Below are positions 26,317 through 34,808 of a DNA stretch of 64,000 nucleotides, one piece after another. Position 1 is the first letter of the stretch. Every line of letters starts with the position of its first letter. Source of the stretch: Lutibacter flavus. GTDB taxonomy: Bacteria > Bacteroidota > Bacteroidia > Flavobacteriales > Flavobacteriaceae. A model generated the notes under the pieces. The model did not search any database. It saw nothing but the letters and a program-made list of their open reading frames with translations, and had not been told where the DNA came from. Location of the stretch: the NCBI RefSeq assembly GCF_900188355.1, contig NZ_FZNX01000006.1, positions 124,001 through 188,000 on the forward strand, read 5' to 3'. A program made the position numbers and the translations under genes.

Positions 26317-26359
26317 AAAATAGTGAATTGAGAAAAAAACTTAGTTAATTATGAAGAAA

Positions 26360-26416
26360 AGAACATCAAACATTCAAACAGTTGTCTGTATGTTCTGGTT
26401 AAACTTGTTATGTTCT
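26360..26416. promoter_or_regulatory. Three ATGTTCT sites in the leader of the HypD-like gene
   Basis: AGAACAT at 26360-26366 is repeated in inverted form as ATGTTCT at 26390-26396 and again at 26410-26416. Two sites are 20 bases apart in direct orientation, about two helical turns, as expected for a regulator bound on one face. The regulator is not known. Confidence 0.4.
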
Positions 26417-26451
26417 TATTTTGGGACATCTAATAAAAGATTAATTAATCC

Positions 26452-26459
26452 CAAATATA
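26452..26459 (-). promoter_or_regulatory. Candidate -7 box for the HypD-like gene
   Basis: On the minus strand TATATTTG matches TAnnTTTG. It lies just after the terminator of the upstream gene and would give a leader of about 170 bases carrying the repeats above. No clear -33 box is seen. Confidence 0.4.
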
Positions 26460-26460
26460 C

Positions 26461-26493
26461 AAAAAAAGGATAAAATCTTATCTATCCTTTTTT
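26461..26493 (-). terminator. Terminator of the 26531-27001 gene
   Basis: AAAAAAGGATA (26462-26472) pairs with TATCCTTTTTT (26483-26493) around a ten-base loop. On the minus strand it ends in a U-run, 38 bases after the stop codon of the small exported protein. Confidence 0.7.
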
Positions 26494-26530
26494 AACTTAT
26501 ATTATTTTCTGACCCGAATACTATTCTTTC

Positions 26531-27001
26531 TTAATTAGGTAATTTCAAAGTTGAAACAAATTTTGAATCTAAAAATTTAAAAATCACTTTTTCAGTTTCC
26601 GATTTATTAGTGGAAAAAGTAAATTGTTGATTTTCAAACTTTTCAAATCTAATTTCTTGAGTTTCCAAATAATTTAAATATTTAAATTGGTTATTTCCTT
26701 CATTTAAAAATAAAACAGCGAATTTTAATGTAACACCTCCACCTTCTTCAGGCACCGCAGAAAACTCCATTAAAATGTCATTTAAATTATCCTTGTTAAA
26801 ATCAAATTTATACAAGCCTGTCACTTCTTCTAATCTAAAAATCCAATCCCCTTTAACACCTTGATGTTTAATTTCATTTTCAAAAAACAACTCAAACACT
26901 TCCAAAATGGATTTTTTAGTATCATAATTTTCCCCTCCAAATTGCCCAAACACATTTGGACAAATAGCGATAAATAGTAATGTAATTCCAATTCTTTTCA
27001 T
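26531..27001 (-). CDS. Small exported protein of unknown function
   Basis: A 156-residue protein with a signal peptide (residues 1-20, ending NVFGQ). The mature part has DFNKDNLNDILMEFSAVPEEGGGVTL, an Asp/Asn-rich stretch that resembles the calcium-binding loops of FG-GAP or similar secreted beta proteins, though only one such loop is visible. I do not recognise a family. It is monocistronic with its own terminator and is divergent from the thioredoxin-like genes. Confidence 0.7.
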   Translation of the reverse strand: MKRIGITLLFIAICPNVFGQFGGENYDTKKSILEVFELFFENEIKHQGVKGDWIFRLEEVTGLYKFDFNKDNLNDILMEFSAVPEEGGGVTLKFAVLFLNEGNNQFKYLNYLETQEIRFEKFENQQFTFSTNKSETEKVIFKFLDSKFVSTLKLPN

Positions 27002-27087
27002 ACTATAAATATAAAATTAAAAAAGTATTCCATTTTAATTTTACACATAATTTCAACTTCTAAAAATGTTAAATAAATATTAATGTT

Positions 27088-27118
27088 TTGGTTTACAGCC
27101 AAATATAAAATAGGTTTG
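27088..27118 (+). promoter_or_regulatory. Promoter of the thioredoxin-like pair
   Basis: TTG at 27088-27090, a 20-base spacer, and TAGGTTTG at 27111-27118 match the Bacteroidota promoter pattern. The start codon is at 27187, giving a leader of about 60 bases. Confidence 0.65.
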
Positions 27119-27186
27119 TTATTGCTAATTTTTTTATTTAATTATAGTTCTTAATACAAATTCAAAACTTTTTATACCAAAATTGA

Positions 27187-27699
27187 ATGTTTAAATATGC
27201 TAGTATAATTATTATTTTAAGTTTCTTAATTTCTTGTAAACCTGAAACCAAAAAAGAGGTTATTGATAATCTACCTTCAAAAGTTACCGTTGCCAGTTTT
27301 AAAGAATTTGAGCAAATTTTAAATAGTGCTGATGATAAAACTTATGTTATCAATTTTTGGGCAACTTGGTGTGCTCCCTGTATAAAGGAATTGCCTTATT
27401 TTGAAGAAATCACAAATAAATATCCAACTGAGAAAGTAGAAGTTATTTTAGTTAGCTTAGATTTTCCCGACAAATTAGAATCAAAATTAATTCCATTTAT
27501 TAATAAAAAAAAGCTAGTATCTAAAGTGATTTTATTAGATGCTCCAAATGAAAATGAATGGATTCCTAAAATAAATGAATCTTGGTCTGGAGCCATTCCT
27601 GCAACCATTATTTTTAATAAAAACAAACAATCTTTTTACGAGCAATCTTTTACTCGAGACGAACTACTTAAAGAACTAGAAAAATTTATAAAAACCTGA
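27187..27699 (+). CDS. TlpA/ResA-like thioredoxin-fold lipoprotein
   Basis: A 170-residue protein with lipobox FLISC (Cys17), so it is anchored to a membrane facing the periplasm. The redox motif is WCAPC (Cys62, Cys65) in NFWATWCAPCIKELP, and the cis-proline region is SGAIPATI. It probably reduces or exchanges disulfides outside the cytoplasm. The second thioredoxin-like gene starts five bases after its stop codon, so they form one operon. Confidence 0.88.
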   Translation: MFKYASIIIILSFLISCKPETKKEVIDNLPSKVTVASFKEFEQILNSADDKTYVINFWATWCAPCIKELPYFEEITNKYPTEKVEVILVSLDFPDKLESKLIPFINKKKLVSKVILLDAPNENEWIPKINESWSGAIPATIIFNKNKQSFYEQSFTRDELLKELEKFIKT

Positions 27700-27703
27700 T
27701 ATT

Positions 27704-28324
27704 ATGAAAAAACTACAACTAATTTTATTGTTATTTACTGCTACCTTGATTTTTGCCTTTACCACTAATACAATAGTTGGAGAAGGTTATAAAGTTGGTG
27801 ATATTGCTACTGATTTCTCATTGAAAAATATTGATGATTCTATGGTTTCAATGGCCGATTTTAAAGATGCAAAAGGCTTTATTGTTATTTTTACATGCAA
27901 TACTTGCCCATATTCTATAGCTTACGAAGACAGAATTATTGCATTAGATAAAAAATACAAAAATTTAGGATATCCGGTTATTGCAATCAATCCAAATGAT
28001 CCTGAAGCTCAAAAAGGTGATAGTTTTGATTTAATGAAAGTTAGAGCGAAAGAAAAAGGATTTACATTTCCTTATCTTTTAGATGTAGGACAAAAAATAT
28101 ACCCACAGTATGGCGCAACTAAAACACCTCATGTTTTTATTCTTCAAAAAGAAAGTGATGGATTACGTGTAAAATATATTGGTGCTATTGATGATAGTTC
28201 AAGAAATGCCGATGCCGTAAAAACGAAGTATACAGAAAATGCAGTTGATGCATTATTAGCAGGTAAAACTATAAATGAAACCACCACTAAAGCTATTGGT
28301 TGTTCAATAAAAGTTAAATCTTAA
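27704..28324 (+). CDS. AhpC/TSA-like thioredoxin-fold exported protein
   Basis: A 206-residue protein with a signal peptide (about residues 1-20). The fold is peroxiredoxin/thioredoxin-like: VGDIATDFSLKNIDD, then CNTC (Cys65, Cys68) in IFTCNTCPYSIAYEDR, and TKTPHVFIL with the cis-proline. The CNTCPY motif is typical of a Bacteroidota redoxin family. It is co-transcribed with the TlpA-like gene and followed by a strong terminator. Its exact electron partner is unknown. Confidence 0.87.
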   Translation: MKKLQLILLLFTATLIFAFTTNTIVGEGYKVGDIATDFSLKNIDDSMVSMADFKDAKGFIVIFTCNTCPYSIAYEDRIIALDKKYKNLGYPVIAINPNDPEAQKGDSFDLMKVRAKEKGFTFPYLLDVGQKIYPQYGATKTPHVFILQKESDGLRVKYIGAIDDSSRNADAVKTKYTENAVDALLAGKTINETTTKAIGCSIKVKS

Positions 28325-28351
28325 AATAAAAAATCATTTGAAATTTTCCAT

Positions 28352-28382
28352 AAAAAAAGCCCTTCGATTTCGAAGGGCTTTT
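28352..28382. terminator. Strong bidirectional terminator
   Basis: The perfect ten-pair stem AAGCCCTTCG/CGAAGGGCTT with an ATTT loop is flanked by A and T runs. It ends the thioredoxin-like operon on the plus strand and the tRNA-Leu transcript on the minus strand. Confidence 0.92.
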
Positions 28383-28383
28383 G

Positions 28384-28465
28384 TGCGGGCGGAGAGACTC
28401 GAACTCTCACACCTTGCGGCACCAGATCCTAAGTCTGGCGTGTCTACCAATTCCACCACGCCCGC
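28384..28465 (-). tRNA. tRNA-Leu (anticodon UAG)
   Basis: On the minus strand the acceptor arms GCGGGCG and CGCCCGC pair fully, with discriminator A. The anticodon stem CCAGA/TCTGG encloses loop CTTAGGA, giving anticodon UAG at 28431-28429. A long variable arm (GCCGCAAGG region) and a T-arm with GTTCGAG mark a class II leucine tRNA. CCA is not encoded. A promoter lies 18 bases upstream and a strong terminator directly downstream. Confidence 0.96.
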
Positions 28466-28482
28466 TTAGTTTATTGTGGGTG

Positions 28483-28511
28483 CAAATATACACAATACTT
28501 ACAAATTGCAA
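28483..28511 (-). promoter_or_regulatory. Promoter of tRNA-Leu
   Basis: On the minus strand TTG (28511-28509), 18 bases, then TATATTTG (28490-28483). The predicted start near 28476 gives a short leader before the tRNA at 28465. Confidence 0.7.
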
Positions 28512-28561
28512 AGTAGTTATTGAAAATATTTTTAGCAATTTAAAATCCGAATAAAATTGCC

Positions 28562-28569
28562 TATTTTTG
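28562..28569 (+). promoter_or_regulatory. Candidate -7 box of the M20 dipeptidase gene
   Basis: TATTTTTG matches TAnnTTTG and lies 22 bases before the start codon at 28592. No convincing -33 element is seen. Confidence 0.4.
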
Positions 28570-28591
28570 ATGTAAACAAAATTAAATTTTA

Positions 28592-29980
28592 ATGGAAAAT
28601 ATTAATTCTTACGTTAATCAACATAAAGACAGATTTATTAATGAACTTATTGAATTACTAAAAATCCCTTCTATAAGTGCGGATTCCGCCTATAGTCAGG
28701 ATGTTTTAAATACTGCAGACGCAATAAAGACTGCCCTGGAAAAAGCAGGTTGTGACAAAGTTGAAATATGTGATACACCTGGTTACCCTATTGTTTATGG
28801 AGAAAAAATAATAGACACTAATTTACCAACAGTACTTGTTTATGGCCATTATGATGTGCAACCAGCAGATCCAATTAATCTTTGGGATTCACCTCCTTTT
28901 GAGCCCGTAATTAAAAAAACTGAAAAGCATCCAGATGGTGCAATATTTGCCCGTGGTGCTTGTGATGATAAAGGTCAAATGTATATGCACGTGAAAGCGC
29001 TAGAATACATGACTGCTAACGACAAACTACCTTGCAACGTTAAATTTATGATTGAAGGTGAAGAAGAAATTGGCTCTTCTAGTTTGGCTTGGTTTGTAGA
29101 ACGTAATCAGCATAAATTGGCCAATGATGTTATTTTAATTTCAGATACTGGTATGATTTCCAACACTCAACCATCAATAACTACTGGTTTACGCGGTTTA
29201 AGTTATGTTGAAATTGAAGTTACCGGACCAAACAGAGATCTACATTCAGGTTTATATGGTGGCGCTGTTGCAAATCCTATTAATATTTTAACCAAAATGA
29301 TTGCTTCTTTGCACGATGAGAACAATCATATTACTATTCCTGGTTTTTACGATAACGTTGAAGAATTATCGTTAGAAGAAAGAGCTGAAATGGCTAAAGC
29401 ACCATTTTCATTAGACGCTTATAAAAAAGCATTGGATATAGATGAAGTTTATGGTGAAAAAGGATATACAACCAACGAAAGAAATTCAATTAGACCAACA
29501 TTAGATGTAAATGGTATTTGGGGTGGCTACACTGGAGAAGGTGCAAAAACCGTAATTGCGAGTAAGGCGTATGCTAAAATCTCTATGCGATTAGTTCCTC
29601 ACCAAGAATCAGAAAAAATTACTGAGTTATTTACAAAACATTTTGAAAGCATTGCTCCAAAATCTGTAAAAGTAAAAGTTACACCGCATCACGGTGGTGA
29701 AGGTTATGTTACGCCAATAGATAATATTGGTTACAAAGCAGCCAACAAAGCCTATACTGAAACTTTTGGTATTCCTGCAATTCCTCAACGTTCAGGAGGT
29801 AGTATTCCAATTGTGGCTTTATTTGAAAAAGAATTAAAAAGTAAAATTATTTTAATGGGCTTTGGTTTAGATAGCGATGCTATTCATTCACCAAACGAAC
29901 ATTTTGGAATATTCAATTACTTAAAAGGAATTGAAACCATTCCGCTTTTCTACAAATATTTTGTTGAAATGAGTAAGTAA
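28592..29980 (+). CDS. M20 family dipeptidase
   Basis: A 462-residue zinc-dependent peptidase. Metal ligands are in VYGHYDVQPADP (near residue 90), ARGACDDKGQMYMH (near 130), EGEEEIGSSSL (near 155) and ISDTGM (near 183), with the final His in DAIHSPNEHF near 430. RDLHSGLYGGAV in the middle marks the lid domain with the dimer-forming histidine. There is no signal peptide, so it acts in the cytoplasm, probably on dipeptides or carnosine-like substrates. It is monocistronic with its own terminator. Confidence 0.92.
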   Translation: MENINSYVNQHKDRFINELIELLKIPSISADSAYSQDVLNTADAIKTALEKAGCDKVEICDTPGYPIVYGEKIIDTNLPTVLVYGHYDVQPADPINLWDSPPFEPVIKKTEKHPDGAIFARGACDDKGQMYMHVKALEYMTANDKLPCNVKFMIEGEEEIGSSSLAWFVERNQHKLANDVILISDTGMISNTQPSITTGLRGLSYVEIEVTGPNRDLHSGLYGGAVANPINILTKMIASLHDENNHITIPGFYDNVEELSLEERAEMAKAPFSLDAYKKALDIDEVYGEKGYTTNERNSIRPTLDVNGIWGGYTGEGAKTVIASKAYAKISMRLVPHQESEKITELFTKHFESIAPKSVKVKVTPHHGGEGYVTPIDNIGYKAANKAYTETFGIPAIPQRSGGSIPIVALFEKELKSKIILMGFGLDSDAIHSPNEHFGIFNYLKGIETIPLFYKYFVEMSK

Positions 29981-29983
29981 AGA

Positions 29984-30021
29984 AAAAAAGCCTGCAATTT
30001 TAAAAATTGCAGGCTTTTTTT
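29984..30021. terminator. Bidirectional terminator
   Basis: The perfect stem AAAGCCTGCAATTTT/AAAATTGCAGGCTTT is flanked by A and T runs. It separates the convergent M20 dipeptidase and PhnA-domain genes. Confidence 0.93.
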
Positions 30022-30046
30022 GTATATATAACTAAGAGATTAACTC

Positions 30047-30625
30047 TTACATTTTCTTAACGTAATCTGTAATAATTACAATTTGAGTAGGACCTACTTT
30101 TCCCTCAATAAATTTTTCGTTTTCAGGATCTAAAGAAATTCTTCTAACAGCAGTTCCTTGTTTCGCAACCAAGCTAGAACCTTTAACTTTTAAATCTTTA
30201 ATCAAAACTACAGAATCTCCAGCTTGTAAAATCACACCATTTACATCTCTATGAATTACTTTTTGCTCTTCTTCAAGACCTTCACCTGTAGCTTTCGCCC
30301 ATTTTAAATTTTCATCATCTAAATATAGCATATCCAATAAATCTTGCGGCCAACCTTCTGCACGTAAACGCGTTAACATTCTCCAAGCAACAACCTGAAC
30401 AGCAGCAACTTCACTCCACATACTATCGTTTAAACAACGCCAATGATTTACATCTACATTATCTGGATTCTCAATTTGGTCAATACACGTTGCACAAGCC
30501 AAAATACTATCATCCACAGTTCCAACTGGCATTGGTGGCAATTTATAGATACTTAAATCTTTTTCAGAAGCACACAATTCACATTTAGAACCACTACGTT
30601 CTTGTAATATATTTAAAATACTCAT
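30047..30625 (-). CDS. PhnA-domain protein (zinc ribbon plus SH3-like domain)
   Basis: A 192-residue cytoplasmic protein. The N-terminal part has two cysteine pairs, CELC at 16-19 and CATC near 45, forming a zinc ribbon. The C-terminal PhnA domain is VNGVILQAGDSVVLIKDLKVKGSSLVAKQGTAVR. The name comes from an old link to alkylphosphonate use that has not been supported; the actual function is unknown. It has its own promoter and terminator. Confidence 0.87.
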   Translation of the reverse strand: MSILNILQERSGSKCELCASEKDLSIYKLPPMPVGTVDDSILACATCIDQIENPDNVDVNHWRCLNDSMWSEVAAVQVVAWRMLTRLRAEGWPQDLLDMLYLDDENLKWAKATGEGLEEEQKVIHRDVNGVILQAGDSVVLIKDLKVKGSSLVAKQGTAVRRISLDPENEKFIEGKVGPTQIVIITDYVKKM

Positions 30626-30644
30626 TCATTTATTTTTAGAATCG

Positions 30645-30675
30645 CAAAAGTACACTTATTAAATAGTTATTACAA
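30645..30675 (-). promoter_or_regulatory. Promoter of the PhnA-domain gene
   Basis: On the minus strand TTG (30675-30673), 20 bases, then TACTTTTG (30652-30645), matching the phylum promoter pattern 20 bases upstream of the start codon. Confidence 0.6.
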
Positions 30676-30696
30676 CCTCTACAATTTTCATTTTAT

Positions 30697-30774
30697 GGGC
30701 GTTTCCTTTCAGGTCGGGCTTTCCGCTACAAGTCCTCGCTAACGCTGTGGGCCTTTCACTGCCATCCCTAACGC
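30697..30774 (+). repeat. Dispersed intergenic element, copy 1
   Basis: A 78-base element starting GGGCGTTTCCTTTCAGGTCG and ending ATCCCTAACGC. A second copy lies at 47694-47770 in the opposite orientation with the same ends and a different middle. The G+C content is clearly higher than that of the surrounding gap. The ends GGGCGTT and CTAACGC are near complementary, so it can fold back on itself. The rest of the gap 30626-30883 shows only the PhnA promoter. Confidence 0.75.
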
Positions 30775-30883
30775 AATAAGTTACTTCAAATCAAGTTATA
30801 CATATAACCACTTCTATTTTTACAATCCACTAAGATACTAACAACAACTTTTTATCGTTATATGCATTACAAACTACTATGTT

Positions 30884-31987
30884 ATGCTTAAACAATTTTT
30901 TTGGATGTGCTCTGGCGCAGATACCGATATTTTACAACAAAGTTCCAAATCTGAACAAACCAAATTTGCCGGTATAGGCGGTACCGTATTTTTTACAGCA
31001 GTAATGGCATTTATTGCCGCTAGTTATGCGTTATACACCGTGTTCGACAATTATTTTACGGCAATATTTTTTGGATTGGTTTGGGGATTGCTAATTTTTA
31101 ATTTAGATCGGTTTATTGTTTCAACAATTAAAAAGCAGGACAATAAATGGAAAGAAGTATTACAAGCAACACCACGTATAATATTAGCAATTATAATTGC
31201 AGTGGTTATTTCTAAACCTTTAGAAATGAAAATTTTTGAAAAAGAAATTAACCAAGTTTTATTAGAGCAAAAAAACGATTTAACATTAGCTAATAAAGCA
31301 CAAATTGCAAATCAGTTTACTCCAGAAATTACTACTATTCAAACAGAAATTGAGCAATTAAAACAAGAAATAGCCACAAAAGAAACCGAAACCAACGCTT
31401 TATACAACACTTATATTACGGAAGCCGAAGGAACGGCAGGAACAAAATTACTAGGAAAAGGACCTGTTTATAAAGAAAAACGAGACAAACACGATGCCGC
31501 TTTAGCCGAATTACAACAACTAAAATTAGATAACAAAGCAAAGATTACTGAAAAAGAAAGTCAAATTGCCTCTTTAACAATCTTACAAAAAGAACAAGAA
31601 ACAACTACACAACCAATAATTGATGGTTTTGACGGATTAATGGCTCGTATTAACGCATTAAATGAACTGCCTTGGTTACCATCATTTTTTATTTTCTTAT
31701 TGTTTCTAGCCATTGAAACTTCGCCTATTTTTTCAAAATTAATTGCTCCTAAAGGCGAATACGATTATAAACTGAATGATATTGAAAACGCTGTAAAAAG
31801 TTGGGTAACTCAAAAAGAAAACCAACGAGCCAATGTTTTAAAAACTGACACTACTTTAAATGAAGCTATTTATAACGACTTAGCTGAAGAAGATGAGTTG
31901 TACAACTACAAAAAGCAAAAAGCACGTGAGATTTTACAATTTCAAGCAGATGCTTTTTATAAAAGTCAGAAAAAAATTATTGGGTAA
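30884..31987 (+). CDS. DUF4407 membrane protein
   Basis: A 367-residue protein. It has two hydrophobic segments near residues 30-75, a third near 96-112, a long charged coiled-coil region (about 130-235, rich in Glu, Lys and Gln) and a fourth membrane segment near 260-280. FNLDRFIVST after the second segment is the family signature. The coiled coil probably lies outside the cytoplasm. The function is unknown. It stands alone, convergent with a short gene downstream. Confidence 0.85.
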   Translation: MLKQFFWMCSGADTDILQQSSKSEQTKFAGIGGTVFFTAVMAFIAASYALYTVFDNYFTAIFFGLVWGLLIFNLDRFIVSTIKKQDNKWKEVLQATPRIILAIIIAVVISKPLEMKIFEKEINQVLLEQKNDLTLANKAQIANQFTPEITTIQTEIEQLKQEIATKETETNALYNTYITEAEGTAGTKLLGKGPVYKEKRDKHDAALAELQQLKLDNKAKITEKESQIASLTILQKEQETTTQPIIDGFDGLMARINALNELPWLPSFFIFLLFLAIETSPIFSKLIAPKGEYDYKLNDIENAVKSWVTQKENQRANVLKTDTTLNEAIYNDLAEEDELYNYKKQKAREILQFQADAFYKSQKKIIG

Positions 31988-32004
31988 TTGTAAAAGGTTT
32001 ACAC

Positions 32005-32217
32005 TTAATCTTCAATCATTTTTTTAATTTTTAGCGCTTTTTCAAAATGGTCTAATTTATTTGTCTTAATCCACCATTCAGCAACTTCCATCAATAACTC
32101 TGGATTCTCATTTTTGTTTTCAAAAAAAGCATAAAATGACAGTCCAACATTTGCTCCCTTTTTTTCAATTTTATTATTGCAAATAGCAATCATTTTTTGT
32201 TTAAAAGCTCTATCCAT
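32005..32217 (-). CDS. Small DUF6500-like protein
   Basis: A 70-residue soluble protein that is short but looks real: the stretch CNNKIEKKGANVGLSFYAFF followed by NPELLMEVAEWWI and KLDHFEKALKIKKMI matches small proteins I recall as DUF6500 in marine bacteria. It is all helical in character, with no signal peptide. The function is unknown. It precedes the peptidase gene's end by 24 bases on the same strand side and may share its transcript. Confidence 0.7.
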   Translation of the reverse strand: MDRAFKQKMIAICNNKIEKKGANVGLSFYAFFENKNENPELLMEVAEWWIKTNKLDHFEKALKIKKMIED

Positions 32218-32241
32218 CTTATTATATTTACAACTACTAAA

Positions 32242-33564
32242 TTAATTTTCTAACGGATAAATGGTAACACTATATCCTAACCAGTTTTGTAATTTATCAT
32301 AGATTCGTTGTTGGTCTTCCTTAGAGAAGTGTTTAATTCGGGTGCTATGTGAGCCTTCCTTTAATACCATTTTTAAAGCATCTACATGTGGTTTTGGGTT
32401 TGGAGCACAAGCTCCCCAGGTGTCATATTCACCATAAATATAAAGTATTTTTTTTCCTTGATTTTCAACAAAATCTCTAACTTCTTTTATATAATTAGGA
32501 TTGTAGGTTAAATCAACATTTTTTGGAGCAAACCTTAAATTTGTAGGTTTATCAACCACTTCTATTAAATCTTTTACTGATGTTGTATCAAAACCATAAT
32601 ACCCTAATTCGGTCATATGTTGGTAATAACTTGGCAGTAAATCGTAATAGGTTTTATCGTTATAAAAACTAATGCCAACAATTTTATTTATATAATCAAA
32701 AATATCTTTTGCACTTGCAGTTTCATTTGGGATATCATCACAACTTCCGCCCCATTGCCAAAACGAAAATGGAAATTCTAATACAGCATATTCCAAGGCT
32801 TCGTCGATAGACAACTCTGTAAAAGTCATTTCCTTTTCTTTAGCATACTTAAAAATTTCAATTAACATAGAATCTCTTTTTATAAGCGCTTGTCTTTGAA
32901 AATTTGTAATTTTTTCTCTGCATTTATCGCTTCCTACTGTTTTAATATGGGCTTCCGTTTTTGGATCTTCTTGTGTATTTATTAAAGGAGCAACATAAGG
33001 CACGGCTACCTCAACATCCCAAGGGTATTTAGATTTATAAATTAATACGGTTTCCCCTCCCTTACTAATACCTGTTGAAATCCATTTACCGGTGTATAAT
33101 CGTTTAAGTTTTGTTACTAATTTATGGTAATCTTCAATAGCTTGGTCATTTTTTAAATACTGCCATTGAATAGAATCTGGACGTGATTTTCCATAAAAAC
33201 GATATTCAACCTGAACTTGATTTCCTTTAAAAATTTTGGTTAATTCGTATGTTCTTGGAACTGCGTTATATCCTTCCGTTACAATTACAGTAGGTTTTTC
33301 TTCATTAATATGCGATAAATACACATAATGTTTAAAGGTTCCTGCCTCAGGATTTTTATGATCTAAAGGCTCATCTAATACAATTTGAAATGCTTTTGTA
33401 AAATGGTCTGTTAATTCCATTTTAGTAACCTCGGCATTTGGAAATAATTTTTCAATTTTTTGCTTAAAAGTTAATATTTCAACTGGTTCTAATTTGATGG
33501 TTTTACAACCTGCAATTGAAAAACTTATTAAAACAAAAAATAGTAGGGATTTATAAATTTTCAT
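32242..33564 (-). CDS. S28/S37-type serine peptidase lipoprotein
   Basis: A 440-residue lipoprotein (lipobox SIAGC, Cys20) with an alpha/beta-hydrolase fold. The nucleophile is Ser167 in TGISKGGE, and the late ILYIYGEYDTWGAC and HSTRI hold the likely Asp and His. FYGKSRPDS near 123 and FWQWGGSCDD near 265 fit tripeptidyl-aminopeptidase-like enzymes of families S28/S37. It probably trims peptides in the periplasm or at the outer membrane. Which of the two families it belongs to is uncertain. Confidence 0.82.
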   Translation of the reverse strand: MKIYKSLLFFVLISFSIAGCKTIKLEPVEILTFKQKIEKLFPNAEVTKMELTDHFTKAFQIVLDEPLDHKNPEAGTFKHYVYLSHINEEKPTVIVTEGYNAVPRTYELTKIFKGNQVQVEYRFYGKSRPDSIQWQYLKNDQAIEDYHKLVTKLKRLYTGKWISTGISKGGETVLIYKSKYPWDVEVAVPYVAPLINTQEDPKTEAHIKTVGSDKCREKITNFQRQALIKRDSMLIEIFKYAKEKEMTFTELSIDEALEYAVLEFPFSFWQWGGSCDDIPNETASAKDIFDYINKIVGISFYNDKTYYDLLPSYYQHMTELGYYGFDTTSVKDLIEVVDKPTNLRFAPKNVDLTYNPNYIKEVRDFVENQGKKILYIYGEYDTWGACAPNPKPHVDALKMVLKEGSHSTRIKHFSKEDQQRIYDKLQNWLGYSVTIYPLEN

Positions 33565-33697
33565 GTGTTTTTATTTATTTTTTTCTATCAATAGAAAAGG
33601 GCTCTAAAAATAAGGAAGTTTTTTTGCTTTAAAACCAATTTTGAAGAAAATTTACATCTTTTAATCCTATTCTAAAAACAAGTAATGATATAATATA

Positions 33698-34771
33698 TTA
33701 AACTAGTTTCTTTTCTATGTACTCAGAATTCATGACTCGCAAAGCACCCATATATTTCATTTTAAAGCTTACCAAGTCACCCACTTTATATTTTTTTTTC
33801 GTTTTGCTTAAATCAACAACCAACATATCAGAACTAGCGCCAATAAAGGAAATATTTTTATCAACAGGAATAATGAATTCAGTTTTAGAAATATCTAAAA
33901 GCCCTATATCTAAAATTCCTCTGCTATGATTTCTTCCATAATCTTCCTTATTAATATCAATTGTTTCTCCCGATGGGTTTTCTTCTAAATCACCATAAGG
34001 GACAATAGATTTTTCGGTTATTTCAATAATTTCAGCAAAAAGCAAAAAAACATCATCCTTCATTTTTGGAACTGTTTTATTTGAAAATAAATCAACCCCG
34101 AAAAATAAGGTTTCTCCAATTCTAAAATGATTAACTCCTTTTGGAATTTGTTTTTTTAATAAAAGTGGGATCATAACGGAAGATCCACCAGAAACATAAT
34201 CAATTTTTTTTCCAAATTTAGCTTCAATCAATTGCTCATATAAACTTAATTGAATTAATTTATCTTTGCTAGGCATTACCCCACTTAAACAATTTAGATT
34301 TGCTCCAATACCTGATACTTTAATGTTTGGCAACTCAAATACTTTTTTGTAAAACGCCATTAAATGCTCACCCAAAATCCCTTCACGTAGATCACCCAAT
34401 TCTATCATAATAATAATTCGGTGGATTTTTTCTTGTTTTACGGCTTCTTCAGACAGCCATTTTATGGTTGTATACTCTGTATTAAAACTAACGTCAGCAT
34501 ATTTTACCACCTTAGCTATGCTTCTTTTTGCAGGTGGTTTTATATATACCGTTTCTTTTTTAGGGTTTATTGATTTTATCTTTTTTAAATTGGATAATCG
34601 AGCATCACAAACTTGTTCATCCCCTAAGGATAATACATATTCAAGATATGTTTTATTTCCACAAAGCATCTTTAATACAGGTGCCCATTCAATACCATTT
34701 TTTTTAAACAATTGTTGAAGATAACTGTAATTTATTTCTAATGATTTTCTGTTTAATGTTATATATGCCAT
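33698..34771 (-). CDS. PLP-dependent racemase, ornithine-racemase (Orr)-like
   Basis: A 357-residue fold-type III PLP enzyme with Lys34 in PVLKMLCGNK as the cofactor lysine. The stretch IIIMIELGDLREGI (near residue 120), followed by ISGIGANLNCLSG-type and YVSGGSSVMIPLL sequences, is that of the alanine/ornithine racemase family; the clostridial ornithine racemase Orr has the same LGDLREG core. It is the last gene of the ornithine-synthesis operon, 37 bases after argJ, so L-ornithine is the obvious substrate and D-ornithine the likely product. The activity is inferred, not shown. Confidence 0.8.
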   Translation of the reverse strand: MAYITLNRKSLEINYSYLQQLFKKNGIEWAPVLKMLCGNKTYLEYVLSLGDEQVCDARLSNLKKIKSINPKKETVYIKPPAKRSIAKVVKYADVSFNTEYTTIKWLSEEAVKQEKIHRIIIMIELGDLREGILGEHLMAFYKKVFELPNIKVSGIGANLNCLSGVMPSKDKLIQLSLYEQLIEAKFGKKIDYVSGGSSVMIPLLLKKQIPKGVNHFRIGETLFFGVDLFSNKTVPKMKDDVFLLFAEIIEITEKSIVPYGDLEENPSGETIDINKEDYGRNHSRGILDIGLLDISKTEFIIPVDKNISFIGASSDMLVVDLSKTKKKYKVGDLVSFKMKYMGALRVMNSEYIEKKLV

Positions 34772-34808
34772 AATTATTTAATCTTAAAAAATTAAACACT
34801 CTAATTTA

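Noticed and set aside
26349-26429. 26-codon frame on the minus strand in the leader of the HypD-like gene
   Set aside because: It has no run of a regulatory amino acid and no terminator follows, so it is not a convincing leader peptide.
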